Shown: positions 42,557-56,587, numbered from the stretch's first letter. The stretch: DNA of 64,000 nucleotides from Streptomyces sp. NBRC 110035 (GCF_000829695.1 NZ_BBNN01000017.1:62001-126000); one strand, 5' to 3'. The notes: generated by a model from the letters alone, not told the origin. A program made the numbers and translations.

Positions 42557-43027
42557 ATGCCTCGTAAGGGCCCCGCCCCGAAGCGCCCGGTCATCATCGA
42601 CCCGGTCTACGGTTCTCCTCTTGTCACGTCGCTCATCAACAAGGTGCTGCTGAACGGCAAGCGCTCCACCGCCGAGCGCATCGTCTACGGCGCCATGGAG
42701 GGCCTTCGCGAGAAGACGGGCAACGACCCGGTCATCACGCTGAAGCGCGCTCTCGAGAACATCAAGCCGACCCTCGAGGTCAAGTCCCGCCGTGTCGGTG
42801 GCGCCACCTACCAGGTGCCGATCGAGGTCAAGCCCGGCCGTGCCAACACCCTGGCGCTGCGCTGGCTGGTGGGTTACTCCCGCGCCCGTCGCGAGAAGAC
42901 CATGACCGAGCGTCTGCTCAACGAACTCCTCGACGCCAGCAACGGCCTCGGTGCCGCGGTGAAGAAGCGCGAGGACACGCACAAGATGGCCGAGTCCAAC
43001 AAGGCCTTCGCGCACTACCGCTGGTAG
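42557..43027 (+). CDS. rpsG: 30S ribosomal protein S7
   Basis: 156 residues, two bases after rpsL. It begins [19 protein letters not shown] and has the S7 RNA-binding stretch [11 protein letters not shown]. It organises the head of the 30S subunit. Confidence 0.98.
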   Translation: MPRKGPAPKRPVIIDPVYGSPLVTSLINKVLLNGKRSTAERIVYGAMEGLREKTGNDPVITLKRALENIKPTLEVKSRRVGGATYQVPIEVKPGRANTLALRWLVGYSRARREKTMTERLLNELLDASNGLGAAVKKREDTHKMAESNKAFAHYRW

Positions 43028-43066
43028 TCGCTACCCACATCGAGACCGAGAGAAGACTGAAGCCTT

Positions 43067-45193
43067 ATGGCTACCACTTCACTTGACCTGGCCAAGGTCC
43101 GCAACATCGGGATCATGGCCCACATCGACGCGGGCAAGACGACCACCACCGAGCGGATCCTGTTCTACACCGGCGTCTCGTACAAGATCGGTGAGGTCCA
43201 CGACGGCGCTGCCACGATGGACTGGATGGAGCAGGAGCAGGAGCGTGGCATCACGATCACGTCTGCTGCGACCACCTGTCACTGGCCGCTCGAGGACGAC
43301 GACTACACGATCAACATCATCGACACCCCGGGGCACGTCGACTTCACCGTCGAGGTGGAGCGTTCCCTGCGTGTGCTCGACGGTGCCGTGACCGTGTTCG
43401 ACGGCGTCGCCGGGGTCGAGCCGCAGTCCGAGACGGTGTGGCGTCAGGCCGACCGTTACGGCGTGCCGCGTATCTGCTTCGTCAACAAGCTCGACCGTAC
43501 CGGCGCGGAGTTCCACCGCTGCGTCGACATGATCAAGGACCGCCTGGGCGCGCAGCCGCTGGTCATGCAGCTGCCGATCGGTGCCGAGGCCGACTTCAAG
43601 GGCGTCGTGGACCTGGTCCGCATGAAGGCGCTCGTGTGGTCCGCGGACGCGGCCAAGGGCGAGATGTACGACACCGTCGACATCCCGGCCACGCACACCG
43701 AGGCCGCCGAGGAGTGGCGCGGCAAGCTGGTCGAGGCCGTCGCGGAGAACGACGAAGAGATCATGGAGCTGTACCTGGAGGGCCAGGAGCCCACCGAGGA
43801 GCAGCTGTACGCCGCGATCCGTCGCATCACCATCGCCTCCGGCAAGTCCGAGGACACCACGGTCACCCCGGTGTTCTGCGGCACCGCGTTCAAGAACAAG
43901 GGCGTCCAGCCCCTGCTCGACGCGGTCGTGCGCTACCTCCCGACCCCGCTCGACGTCGAGGCCATCGAGGGCCACGACGTCAAGGACCCCGAGGTCGTGG
44001 TCAAGCGCAAGCCGTCCGAGGACGAGCCGCTCGCGGCCCTCGCCTTCAAGATCATGAGCGACCCGCACCTCGGCAAGCTCACCTTCGTCCGGGTGTACTC
44101 GGGCCGCCTGGAGTCCGGCACCGCCGTGCTGAACTCCGTCAAGGGCAAGAAGGAGCGCATCGGCAAGATCTACCGCATGCACGCGAACAAGCGTGAGGAG
44201 ATCGCGTCGGTGGGCGCCGGTGACATCGTCGCCGTCATGGGCCTGAAGCAGACCACCACCGGTGAGACGCTGTCCGACGACAAGAGCCCGGTGATCCTGG
44301 AGTCCATGGACTTCCCGGCGCCGGTCATCCAGGTCGCCATCGAGCCCAAGTCGAAGGGTGACCAGGAGAAGCTGGGCGTCGCGATCCAGCGCCTGGCCGA
44401 GGAGGACCCGTCCTTCCAGGTTCACTCGGACGAGGAGACGGGCCAGACCATCATCGGTGGTATGGGCGAGCTGCACCTCGAGGTGCTGGTCGACCGCATG
44501 CGCCGTGAGTTCAAGGTCGAGGCCAACGTCGGCAAGCCGCAGGTCGCCTACCGTGAGACGATCCGCAAGACCGTCGAGCGCGTGGACTACACCCACAAGA
44601 AGCAGACCGGTGGTACCGGTCAGTTCGCCAAGGTGCAGATCGCGATCGAGCCCATCGAGGGCGGCGACGCCTCGTACGAGTTCGTGAACAAGGTGACCGG
44701 TGGCCGCATCCCGAAGGAGTACATTCCTTCGGTGGACGCCGGCGCGCAGGAGGCCATGCAGTTCGGCATCCTCGCCGGCTACGAGATGACGGGCGTCCGC
44801 GTCACGCTCATCGACGGTGGCTACCACGAGGTGGACTCCTCCGAGCTCGCCTTCAAGATCGCCGGTTCACAGGCGTTCAAGGAGGCCGCGCGCAAGGCTT
44901 CGCCCGTGCTCCTCGAGCCGATGATGGCCGTCGAGGTCACCACGCCCGAGGACTACATGGGTGAGGTCATCGGCGACATCAACTCCCGCCGTGGCCAGAT
45001 CCAGGCCATGGAGGAGCGGGCCGGTGCCCGCGTCGTGAAGGGCCTCGTGCCCCTTTCGGAGATGTTCGGCTACGTCGGGGACCTCCGCAGCAAGACGTCG
45101 GGTCGCGCAAGCTACTCGATGCAGTTCGACTCCTACGCCGAGGTTCCGCGGAACGTCGCCGAGGAGATCATCGCGAAGGCCAAGGGCGAGTAA
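43067..45193 (+). CDS. fusA: Elongation factor G
   Basis: 708 residues. The GTPase motifs [17 protein letters not shown] and NKLDR are present, with domains II-V following at usual length. It drives ribosomal translocation. Third gene of the str operon. Confidence 0.98.
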   Translation: MATTSLDLAKVRNIGIMAHIDAGKTTTTERILFYTGVSYKIGEVHDGAATMDWMEQEQERGITITSAATTCHWPLEDDDYTINIIDTPGHVDFTVEVERSLRVLDGAVTVFDGVAGVEPQSETVWRQADRYGVPRICFVNKLDRTGAEFHRCVDMIKDRLGAQPLVMQLPIGAEADFKGVVDLVRMKALVWSADAAKGEMYDTVDIPATHTEAAEEWRGKLVEAVAENDEEIMELYLEGQEPTEEQLYAAIRRITIASGKSEDTTVTPVFCGTAFKNKGVQPLLDAVVRYLPTPLDVEAIEGHDVKDPEVVVKRKPSEDEPLAALAFKIMSDPHLGKLTFVRVYSGRLESGTAVLNSVKGKKERIGKIYRMHANKREEIASVGAGDIVAVMGLKQTTTGETLSDDKSPVILESMDFPAPVIQVAIEPKSKGDQEKLGVAIQRLAEEDPSFQVHSDEETGQTIIGGMGELHLEVLVDRMRREFKVEANVGKPQVAYRETIRKTVERVDYTHKKQTGGTGQFAKVQIAIEPIEGGDASYEFVNKVTGGRIPKEYIPSVDAGAQEAMQFGILAGYEMTGVRVTLIDGGYHEVDSSELAFKIAGSQAFKEAARKASPVLLEPMMAVEVTTPEDYMGEVIGDINSRRGQIQAMEERAGARVVKGLVPLSEMFGYVGDLRSKTSGRASYSMQFDSYAEVPRNVAEEIIAKAKGE

Positions 45194-45237
45194 CGGACAC
45201 CGTTCGCACGCTTTAGGCTTGACCCCGGAGCCTGCTT

Positions 45238-45270
45238 GGGGCATTCCGCCGGAACTCGGCGGAATGCCCC
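45238..45270 (+). terminator. Hairpin between fusA and tuf
   Basis: Perfect 14-bp arms, loop 5 nt, 77 bp before tuf. TAGGCT at 45214-45219, just upstream, is a candidate -10 of a separate tuf promoter, so the hairpin could also be a tuf leader element. Confidence 0.7.
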
Positions 45271-45347
45271 CGGCCCCGGGCTTTCCAGCAAAGATCACCT
45301 GGCGCCGATGAGTAAGGCGTACAGAACCACTCCACAGGAGGACCCCA

Positions 45348-46541
45348 GTGGCGAAGGCGAAGTTCGAGCGGACTAAGCCGCACGTCAACATCGGCACCAT
45401 CGGTCACATCGACCACGGTAAGACGACCCTCACGGCCGCCATTACCAAGGTGCTGCATGACGCGTACCCGGACCTGAACGAGGCCTCGGCCTTCGACCAG
45501 ATCGACAAGGCTCCCGAGGAGCGCCAGCGCGGTATCACCATCTCCATCGCGCACGTCGAGTACCAGACCGAGACGCGGCACTACGCCCACGTCGACTGCC
45601 CCGGTCACGCGGACTACATCAAGAACATGATCACGGGTGCGGCGCAGATGGACGGCGCCATCCTCGTGGTCGCGGCCACCGACGGCCCGATGCCGCAGAC
45701 CAAGGAGCACGTGCTCCTGGCCCGCCAGGTCGGCGTGCCGTACATCGTCGTCGCCCTGAACAAGGCCGACATGGTGGACGACGAGGAGATCCTGGAGCTC
45801 GTCGAGCTCGAGGTCCGCGAGCTGCTCTCCGAGTACGAGTTCCCGGGCGACGACCTGCCGGTCGTCAAGGTCTCGGCGCTCAAGGCCCTCGAGGGCGACA
45901 AGGAGTGGGGCCAGACCGTCCTCGACCTGATGAAGGCCGTCGACGAGAACATCCCGCAGCCCGAGCGTGACGTCGACAAGCCGTTCCTGATGCCGATCGA
46001 GGACGTCTTCACGATCACCGGTCGTGGCACCGTCGTCACCGGTCGTATCGAGCGCGGCATTCTCAAGGTCAACGAGACCGTTGACATCGTGGGCATCAAG
46101 CAGGAGAAGACCACCACCACGGTCACCGGCATCGAGATGTTCCGCAAGCTGCTCGACGAGGGTCAGGCCGGTGAGAACGTCGGTCTGCTGCTCCGCGGCA
46201 TCAAGCGCGAGGACGTCGAGCGCGGCCAGGTCATCATCAAGCCCGGTTCGGTCACCCCGCACACCGAGTTCGAGGCCCAGGCCTACATCCTGTCGAAGGA
46301 CGAGGGTGGCCGTCACACCCCCTTCTTCAACAACTACCGTCCGCAGTTCTACTTCCGTACGACGGACGTGACCGGCGTGGTGACCCTCCCCGAGGGCACC
46401 GAGATGGTCATGCCGGGTGACAACACCGAGATGAAGGTGGAGCTCATCCAGCCCATCGCCATGGAAGAGGGCCTGAAGTTCGCCATCCGTGAGGGTGGCC
46501 GGACCGTGGGCGCCGGCCAGGTCACCAAGATCAACAAGTAA
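45348..46541 (+). CDS. tuf: Elongation factor Tu
   Basis: 397 residues, GTG start after AGGAGG. Motifs [16 protein letters not shown] and NKADM are intact. It delivers aminoacyl-tRNA. By position it is the main tuf gene of the genus (tuf1). Confidence 0.98.
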   Translation: MAKAKFERTKPHVNIGTIGHIDHGKTTLTAAITKVLHDAYPDLNEASAFDQIDKAPEERQRGITISIAHVEYQTETRHYAHVDCPGHADYIKNMITGAAQMDGAILVVAATDGPMPQTKEHVLLARQVGVPYIVVALNKADMVDDEEILELVELEVRELLSEYEFPGDDLPVVKVSALKALEGDKEWGQTVLDLMKAVDENIPQPERDVDKPFLMPIEDVFTITGRGTVVTGRIERGILKVNETVDIVGIKQEKTTTTVTGIEMFRKLLDEGQAGENVGLLLRGIKREDVERGQVIIKPGSVTPHTEFEAQAYILSKDEGGRHTPFFNNYRPQFYFRTTDVTGVVTLPEGTEMVMPGDNTEMKVELIQPIAMEEGLKFAIREGGRTVGAGQVTKINK

Positions 46542-46592
46542 GCTCCGGCTGCTTGCTGATCCGACCTGGTAGCTCCACCGCGAGCATCTGGG

Positions 46593-46624
46593 AGGGCCCG
46601 CACGACTTCGGTCGTGCGGGCCCT
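46593..46624 (+). terminator. tuf terminator with a TTCG tetraloop
   Basis: Perfect 14-bp arms around TTCG, 52 bp after the tuf stop. Confidence 0.85.
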
Positions 46625-46632
46625 TTCGCGTT

Positions 46633-46681
46633 GCCGGGTGCCGGGTGCCGGGTGCCGGGTGCCGGGTGCCGGGTGCCGGGA
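46633..46681. repeat. Heptanucleotide tandem repeat GCCGGGT
   Basis: Six perfect copies followed by a seventh with one change, then GGTGGTC-type repeats to about 46705. Non-coding, between the tuf terminator and the next gene. Confidence 0.9.
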
Positions 46682-46793
46682 GCTGGTGGTCGGTGGTCGG
46701 TGGTGTCCACCTTCGCGTTCTGCTTGTCACTCGATCGTGGGAGGGGTTGGCATATGCGGCCCGTGAAGTGAGGTGCGGCTCTAGCTTCGGATC

Positions 46794-47741
46794 ATGGTCA
46801 GCTCATCCCATGAGGCCCTGCACCGGATCTTCCAGGAAGACCCGGGTCTCTTCGCCCGTGCCGTCAGAGGGCTCGGCGTTTCCTTTCCCCCGCCTGTTTC
46901 CGCCTCCCCGCTGCCCACCGACCTCACGGAGAACCGTCCGGTGGAGCGACGGGTGGACACGCTGCTGAGGATGGACACCGAGGACGGCGAGTTCGTCCTG
47001 GCAGTCGAGTCCCAGGGCAAGCGGGACCCCGGCAAGCCCGCGAGCTGGGCGTACTACCTCTCCCACCTGTACGCCAAGTACGGCATTCCCCCGGTCCTCC
47101 TCGTCGTGTGCGCGGACCGGTCCACCGCGGCCTGGGCGGCCCGGCAGATCGACATCGGCCCGCCCCAGTGGCCCTCGCTCACCCTGCGCCCTCTGGTCCT
47201 GGGACCGGACAGCCTGCCGGTGATCGCCAGTCCCGACGAGGCCGCCCGCGACATTCCGCTCACGGTCCTGTCGGCGGCTCTGCACCGCCGGGATCCGGAC
47301 GCCGATGCCATACTGAACGCGCTGGCGAAGGCGCTGAAGGGCTTGTCGGCCGAGGACGAGGACACCGCGGGCACCTTCATCGAACTCACCGAACAAGGCC
47401 TCGGCAAGACGCCGGCCGCGGATCTCTGGAGGCACCTGATGGCTGTCGACCTCTCTTTCTTCCAGTCCGAGACTGCTCAGAAACTCCGGGCGGAGGGCCG
47501 GGCGGAGGGCCGTGACGAGGGCCGTGACGAGGGTCGTGACGAGGGCCGGATCGAGGGCCGGGTGGAGGACATCCTGCGGCTGCTTCAGGGCCGGGGTGTC
47601 GAGGTGTCGGAAACGGACCGGGAACACGTCATCGGCTGCCGCGACCTGAACACCCTGGATGTCTGGTTCACCCGGGCGATCACGGCCACGTCGGCGGCGG
47701 AGGTCTTCGCGCCGGCCGGGGAGGCGGGGCCCGCGGACTGA
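46794..47741 (+). CDS. PD-(D/E)XK nuclease-like protein of a Streptomyces-expanded family
   Basis: 315 residues. The N-terminal region [21 protein letters not shown] and the core [23 protein letters not shown] (Asp, then ExQ) resemble the Rpn/YhgA-like nuclease fold, with an uncertain catalytic set. A run of EGR/DEGR units (about 237-258) forms a charged linker before the C-terminal segment [25 protein letters not shown]. Members are numerous in Streptomyces genomes, and their role is unknown. Its stop overlaps the next start (TGATG). Confidence 0.7.
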   Translation: MVSSSHEALHRIFQEDPGLFARAVRGLGVSFPPPVSASPLPTDLTENRPVERRVDTLLRMDTEDGEFVLAVESQGKRDPGKPASWAYYLSHLYAKYGIPPVLLVVCADRSTAAWAARQIDIGPPQWPSLTLRPLVLGPDSLPVIASPDEAARDIPLTVLSAALHRRDPDADAILNALAKALKGLSAEDEDTAGTFIELTEQGLGKTPAADLWRHLMAVDLSFFQSETAQKLRAEGRAEGRDEGRDEGRDEGRIEGRVEDILRLLQGRGVEVSETDREHVIGCRDLNTLDVWFTRAITATSAAEVFAPAGEAGPAD

Positions 47742-47986
47742 TGGACCTCTCCTCGTTCCAGTCGCAGACTGCTCAGCGGCTCCGGGCGGAGGGCCGGGCG
47801 GAGGGCCGGGCGGCGGGCCGGGCGGCGAACATTCTGCTTCTGCTCGACCATCGGGGGGTCGAACTGTCCGACGAGGAGCGGGAGCGTGTCATGGGCTGCT
47901 CCGACTTCGACACACTGGACCTCTGGTTCAGGCGGGCCGTCACGGCCTCCTCGGCGGCCGGTGTCTTCGACGGCCAGGAGGGCTGA
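47741..47986 (+). CDS. C-terminal partial copy of the preceding nuclease-like gene
   Basis: 81 residues, beginning [23 protein letters not shown]. It repeats the last ~95 residues of the upstream protein ([19 protein letters not shown]..., then VMGCSDFDTLDLWFRRAVTASSAAGVF). It lacks the nuclease core. It is either a remnant of tandem duplication or a free C-terminal module translated by coupling. Confidence 0.6.
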   Translation: MDLSSFQSQTAQRLRAEGRAEGRAAGRAANILLLLDHRGVELSDEERERVMGCSDFDTLDLWFRRAVTASSAAGVFDGQEG

Positions 47987-48074
47987 AAAACTACGGTATG
48001 GGGCGATCCGGGCGCAGGCTCTCACCCCACGGGCGTCGCCGGCCTTCATCGAACAGGTGCTGGGAGCGGCATGA
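47983..48074 (+). pseudogene. C-terminal remnant of an XRE/DUF5753 regulator
   Basis: The frame reads KLRYGAIRAQALTPRASP then AFIEQVLGAA and a stop. This is the typical end of DUF5753-type XRE regulators, and the stop overlaps the next start (ATGA), as in intact XRE-DUF397 pairs. The helix-turn-helix and most of the protein are missing. Confidence 0.55.
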
Positions 48075-48280
48075 TCCGCACGGCTTCTGCCGGGGACGCT
48101 TCCGAACCGGTCCGGTTCAGGAGCAGTTACCGCGACGGCCCCGACGGCAGCTCCTGTGCCGAGATCGAGAGAGCACCTCGTGCCGGCCACGTCCGTGACT
48201 CCAAGGACGTGACAGGTCCTCGGCCTGCGCTCACGCCGGATGTCCGGGCGGGCTTCGGGACGTACGCCTCGGAGCGCTGA
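48071..48280 (+). CDS. DUF397-domain protein, orphan
   Basis: 69 residues. The DUF397 pattern is complete: FRSSYRDGPDGSSCAEIE, then HVRDSKDVTGP and a terminal phenylalanine region. Such proteins are usually encoded with an XRE regulator, as in the BldB/WhiJ-type systems of Streptomyces, but only the tail of one remains upstream. Confidence 0.75.
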   Translation: MIRTASAGDASEPVRFRSSYRDGPDGSSCAEIERAPRAGHVRDSKDVTGPRPALTPDVRAGFGTYASER

Positions 48281-48401
48281 CACCCCGACGGCACCCGCTC
48301 CGCGCCTGATCGTCACCGGGAGCGGGCTGCGTCGGCGGATGTCTCGGTGCCGGAGGGGGACCGGGAGACCGCGTCGGGCCGGCGGATCCGGAAGGCGTCC
48401 G

Positions 48402-48976
48402 TTACCGTCTCGGGCCCACCGTGGCATACAGCAGGAGGCCCGTCGCGAGAAGGACCGAAGCGGTCCAGGCGGCCGCCGTCGTACCGGCGGGGGAGAGCAG
48501 CCACCCGCCGACCTGTCCCGCGATGCCGGTCTGGGGAGGGGCGAAGAGGGTGAACGCGAGCCAGCCGGTCGGCAGGGTCCACGCGTACTGTGCCCCGCAC
48601 ACCGTCGCCCCGAGCGCGGCCAGGCCGGTCAGGCCCGCGCTGTCCCGGACGAGGAAGCCGGCGGGGGCGAGCTCCGCCCCCCCGCGTGGACCGCCGACAG
48701 CACCACACCGACGGCGGTGCCGATCAGCAGTACGTGCACGGCCCGGCGGGGCGCCCAGCGGATTGCGGCCGTCCGCTCCAGCGCGGCATCCGGCCCACCG
48801 AGCCCGACGGAGGCGGCCGCCATCTCCATGCAGAGGAGCAGGGCGGGGACCCGCGGGTCCACCGGCTCCTTCCCGTCCTCGTCGAGGAAGATCCATGCCG
48901 TCAACGCGGTGAGCGCGATCACGGTGGCCGACGCGGGTACCCGACGTGAGCGCGCGTACAGCAGCAGCCACCTCAT
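48402..48976 (-). pseudogene. Membrane protein with a frameshift, last gene of the sigma/ABC operon
   Basis: The first ~97 codons (from ATG 48976, overlapping the previous stop) read RWLLLYARSRRVPASATV..., with membrane helices. After a poly-C/G run at 48677-48683 the reading continues in another frame as GAELAPAGFLVRDSAGL to ...LLLYATVGPRR. One missing base in the seven-base tract explains the break. It is a probable ABC-2-type membrane partner. A sequencing error is possible. Confidence 0.6.
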
Positions 48977-50124
48977 CGGGACGTCTCCCCTCCCAGTACC
49001 TCGAACTGGTCGTACCTGCAGGAGAGGGAAGCGGCGCGTGCCCCGGCGATGCGCGAGCGCTGCTCGGCCGCCGGCGCCGACATCAGCTTCTGCCAGGTGG
49101 CTTCGGCTTCCTCCCAGCCCTTTCGCACGTACTCCTCGTGGGTCGGCTTCTCCAGCGGCTCGAGGGCGCGGTCACCGAGGGCCCAGCTCGCGGCGATGCT
49201 CTGCGTGAGCACTCCGTGCAGATCGCCGCTCTCCCGGTCGCTGCGCGCGTTGCCGTTCGGCGCCAGTCTTTGGGCGAGCAGGAAGCGGGTGAGTTCCTCA
49301 CCCTTCGCGCGGGCGATCAGCGGGTCGTCGAAGTCGACGAGTACCACGTCGTCGGAGAGTTCGCGGTGCTCGATGAGCGCACGCAGCGCGGTCTCCTCCC
49401 GCACCGAGTCCGGCGCCCGGTCGCCCAGGGCGTCGTGCAGCAGGCGCAGCGCCTCCTCGCCGCGCGGTGCGAGGTCGGGCAGGCGCGACCGGTGTGCCTC
49501 CGTGACGCACACCGGGCCGTCGCAGACCAGGGCCGCGGCGGTCCGGTCGACGACGTAGGTGTCGCGGGGGTGGGCCGGGAGGACGAGCAGGGCCAGGGCC
49601 GCGCCCGCCAGGACGGGCGCCAGGGCGAGCAGGCGGGCCCGCGCGGTGGCGGTCGCCAGGAGCGCGAAGCCGGTGGCGAGCAGGCCGAGCAGCCAGAGGG
49701 TCTGGCCGAGGTGCACGGAGCCGGAGAGGGTGAGCAGCATCTCCCGTGGCTCCGCGACCGCCGGCGACAGCAGGGAGAGCCGGTTCGGCGCGAGTCCCGT
49801 CGGCCGTTCTCCGTCCGCGTGCTGCTGCAGGAGAACGGTCGCCAGCAGGAGGAGCACCACCAGCGCCGGCGGGGTGAGGACGGAGGGCAGGGCCCGCGCG
49901 ACGCCCATGCCGAACAGGGCTCCCGCGACCAGGGCCAACGCCGCCACCAGGGAGATCGGCAGCCACCCGAGGTGGGTGTGGGTGGTGGGGCCGAGGGCCA
50001 CCCGGACCGCGCCCCACAGAACGAGGAGGCCGAAGCCCGACACCAGCGCGATCGCTGTCGCGCCCGCCGGCAGCGCCGCACGGCGCCAGGCCGGCCGCGG
50101 CACGGTCGTCAGCAGTTCGGTCAT
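48973..50124 (-). CDS. ABC-2-type transporter permease (main part)
   Basis: 383 residues from ATG 50124. About five membrane helices lie in the first 190 residues (LVSGFGLLVLWGAV, SLVAALALVAGALFGMGV, ...), then a large extracellular or cytosolic domain with YVVDRTAAALVCDGPVCV. The natural N-terminus with two further helices lies upstream in another frame. The gene as sequenced is therefore probably a frameshifted longer permease. Confidence 0.65.
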   Translation of the reverse strand: MTELLTTVPRPAWRRAALPAGATAIALVSGFGLLVLWGAVRVALGPTTHTHLGWLPISLVAALALVAGALFGMGVARALPSVLTPPALVVLLLLATVLLQQHADGERPTGLAPNRLSLLSPAVAEPREMLLTLSGSVHLGQTLWLLGLLATGFALLATATARARLLALAPVLAGAALALLVLPAHPRDTYVVDRTAAALVCDGPVCVTEAHRSRLPDLAPRGEEALRLLHDALGDRAPDSVREETALRALIEHRELSDDVVLVDFDDPLIARAKGEELTRFLLAQRLAPNGNARSDRESGDLHGVLTQSIAASWALGDRALEPLEKPTHEEYVRKGWEEAEATWQKLMSAPAAEQRSRIAGARAASLSCRYDQFEVLGGETSR

Positions 50125-50146
50125 CCGCGAACGGGAGTCGCGCAGC

Positions 50147-50361
50147 CCCTACCGCCCCGAGGCCCACGGCGAGAGGCCACAGATAGGCCAGCAGCATGCG
50201 GGTCAGCAGCGCCATCGACGTCCACTGCGACGTCCACCGCCCGGTGCCCCGCCACCAGGAACCGTCGATCAGGTGGACGAGCGCCAGCGCGCCTCCCAGG
50301 ACGACGGCGCCGGCCCACGGGGCGAGGGAACGCTTCAGCTCGATGCGTAGCACGCGCCTGT

Positions 50362-50365
<4 letters not shown>
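50147..50365 (-). pseudogene. N-terminal fragment of the frameshifted ABC permease
   Basis: From GTG 50365 (overlapping the ATPase stop) it reads NRRVLRIELKRSLAPWAG and two helices up to LAVGLGAVG. Then, at the GTAGGGG run near 50147-50152, the logical continuation GLRDSRSRMTELLTTVPRP is in the frame of the downstream gene. One extra base accounts for it. Confidence 0.6.
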
Positions 50366-54407
<4,042 letters not shown>

Positions 54408-54522
54408 CGGTGCCGGTGCCGGTCCTGGCGGGGGAGGGCAGAAGCCCTTCCCCCGCTCGGACCGGGGGACTACCCCACATGGCCCTGGTGCCCGCACGAC
54501 CCGGCCGGGGAGACTCGGACCC

Positions 54523-54855
54523 ATGCAGAAGCTCTCCCTCGACGCACTCGCCCGCGAGCACCTGGAACGCGCGGCCGCCGCCTCCACCGGCCGCAGCGCG
54601 AGCACGGTCCACGGCGGCCACGAACACACCCTGCGCCAGACCCTCCTCGCCCTGACCTCCGGCACCTCCCTCGCCGAGCACGAGAACCCCGGCGAGGCGA
54701 CCCTGCTGGTGCTGCGCGGCCGGGTCCGCCTCACCAGCGGGGAGACGTCGTGGGAGGGCCGGACCGGAGACCTGATCGTCATCCCGCCGGCCCGGCACTC
54801 CCTGGAGGCCCTGGAGGACGCGGCCGTCCTCCTCACCGTCGCCAAGCAGGGCTGA
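54523..54855 (+). CDS. Small cupin-domain protein
   Basis: 110 residues. The cupin motif is recognisable: AEHENPGEATLLVLRGRVRLTSGE, then GDLIVIPPARHSLEALEDAAVLLTV. The metal set appears partial (His-x-Asn in place of a His pair, one late His). Substrate unknown. Confidence 0.85.
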   Translation: MQKLSLDALAREHLERAAAASTGRSASTVHGGHEHTLRQTLLALTSGTSLAEHENPGEATLLVLRGRVRLTSGETSWEGRTGDLIVIPPARHSLEALEDAAVLLTVAKQG

Positions 54856-54958
54856 GGGACGGGGCCGAGGGCCGCACCCTCCCCGCCACGGAGCCGCATC
54901 GGACAATGGGACGATGCCGGTGCAGACAGTCGAACCGTGAACGGGGGAGTGCGGCGTC

Positions 54959-55604
54959 ATGGCCCGCTACATGGAGGCGCTGACCGTCGAGCGCGGCGGT
55001 TTCCGGATCAAGGTGCCGGAATCGTGGTGGGAGTTCGACGTCCGGCCCGAGTCCCGGGACGACTCGATCCATCGGATGGTGACCGAACGCCTGCGCCGGC
55101 ACCCGGAGTGGAACCGCACCGGGACACGTACACCACGTTCCTGCGGAAGGCCGCTGCGGACGCCTGGAAGTCGGGTGCGCTGTACTGCGGTTGCATGGCG
55201 GAGAACTTCGGCGGGGACACCCCGATCACCGGCTCGGTGACGGTGTCCCTGGTCGGCGGCCGTACGGAGGGGGCGACCCGCTGCCCACCGACCCGGCCGC
55301 CATCGCCGCCCGACTCGCCGTCAAGGAGGCCAGGAGGCCGGGCGACTCCTGGCGCAAGGTGGCGACGGCCGACATCCCGGGCGTGGGCCCGGCGGCCCGG
55401 ACGTACGGCATCGAGGACATCCCCGTCCCCGGTGACGAACTCCACCGCACCGTCCGCGCGGTGCTCACCCAGACCTTCATCCCGGTCCCGGGCCAGGAGG
55501 GCAAGGTCGCCCTGGTGGCCGGCAGCAGCCAGGTCCTCGACCTCGCGGACTCCTTCTTCGACATCTTCGACGCGATCACGTCGACGTTCCGCTTCACCGA
55601 CTGA
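54959..55604 (+). pseudogene. Conserved hypothetical gene broken by two frameshifts
   Basis: It starts well (ATG after GGGGAG; ARYMEALTVERGGFRIKVPE, then SWWEFDVRPE). It then shifts near 55118-55125 to a frame reading HRDTYTTFLRKAAADAWKSGALYC, and near 55268-55280 to one reading DPLPTDPAAIAARLAV, ending FDAITSTFRFTD. Together these make one protein of ~215 residues of unknown function. Confidence 0.6.
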
Positions 55605-55689
55605 GCCACGCGCCCCGGCCTGGCCCGACCTTTCCCTCGAACTGTTGCGCCTTGTGAGTGCACGTGTGCGTGCGGTTGTTGGTGATGTG

Positions 55690-56040
55690 CGGGTGAGTGG
55701 GACGGGTAAAGCGGCGAGGGCCTGCCGGGTATCGACGACCCCGCCGAGGCGGACGCGGCGCTTGAGCGTGGCGAGCGGCGACTTGGAACGGCGGTGATCG
55801 GGTCGGCCTTCGACTGTTCGCCGGAGGAGGCGTCGCCTCGGATCGTCAGGGCGATGCGGCTGCCGGACCGGGACCAGCGGGGGATTCGCGTTCACGGCCG
55901 CAGGCGCGGTGGCTCGTCCTCATGGAAGGTCGACGCCAGAACTGTATGCCGCGCTGCGAGCGGAGGGATTCGGTGGCGTCGCCGAGGACACCACCAGGAA
56001 CACGCTGACATGGGAAACGCAGCCCCGAGGAGCTCGCATG
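55690..56040 (+). pseudogene. Decayed gene, possibly HEAT-repeat-like
   Basis: One frame reads FDCSPEEASPRIVRAMRLPD then RDQRGIRVHG. A second frame continues with STPELYAALRAEGFGGVAED. The helix-repeat rhythm recalls HEAT-like proteins, but the match is from memory only. There is no intact start or frame. The rest of the 983-bp gap (55605-56587) holds only the S10 promoter and leader. Confidence 0.3.
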
Positions 56041-56161
56041 TCTGGACGCTCGCTGAGTGAACGCCTCGGACCAGGGCCTCCGGGCGGGTGTGGCACCTCG
56101 GTGAACCCGTGACGCCGGGGTAGGGCGGAAGCGCGCACGCCGACGGGGGCGCCGCCGGGTT

Positions 56162-56189
56162 TGACCCCCGCCACCCCCGGGGTATTCTC
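56162..56189 (+). promoter_or_regulatory. S10 operon promoter, upstream copy
   Basis: TTGACC and TATTCT with a 16-bp spacer. It gives a leader of about 390 nt before rpsJ. Confidence 0.6.
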
Positions 56190-56201
56190 TCCCGCCCCGA
56201 T

Positions 56202-56232
56202 TGGCCAGTCCCGCCCCCCGTATGGCAGACTA
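56202..56232 (+). promoter_or_regulatory. S10 operon promoter, downstream candidate
   Basis: TTGGCC and CAGACT (one change from the TAGACT form) with a 19-bp spacer, 40 bp after the first promoter. Confidence 0.4.
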
Positions 56233-56485
56233 GCGGGGTTGCTCGGTCGAGTGCCGATGCTGCGCGCCTCCCGCCGGGAGGACCGGAAGCGAGTCCCACA
56301 GTACTCGTCGCCCCACGCGATACATCGGGAGATGTAGGAGCGGACGTACGGGAATCTTCCGGGAAGCGTCAGCGGGGTGCCGGCCAGGCACCCGGTGGGC
56401 CTCTCGCCCCCGCCCGCGGTTCCGGAAGGGCCCGCACTCCCACGCAGGGAAGTTCCGACAAGGGACATTCATGTCAGTGGGAGCG

Positions 56486-56510
56486 CGACACGCCCGACCG
56501 CGTGGGTCGG
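56486..56510 (+). promoter_or_regulatory. 25-nt hairpin element in the S10 leader, shared with the str leader
   Basis: CCGACC (56494-56499) and GGTCGG (56505-56510) form a stem around GCGTG, preceded by CGACAC. 24 of 25 bases equal 42108-42132 before rpsL. The only change is A to G just before the stem. Confidence 0.75.
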
Positions 56511-56587
56511 AGGAGGGGAGGGTGAGTGACAGAGCAGGACACCACCGGGTTCCGGAGCGTTACTAGAGACAGGACTACGAAGCAGCC

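Noticed and set aside
46633..46681. CRISPR array
   Set aside because: Units are seven bases and contiguous.
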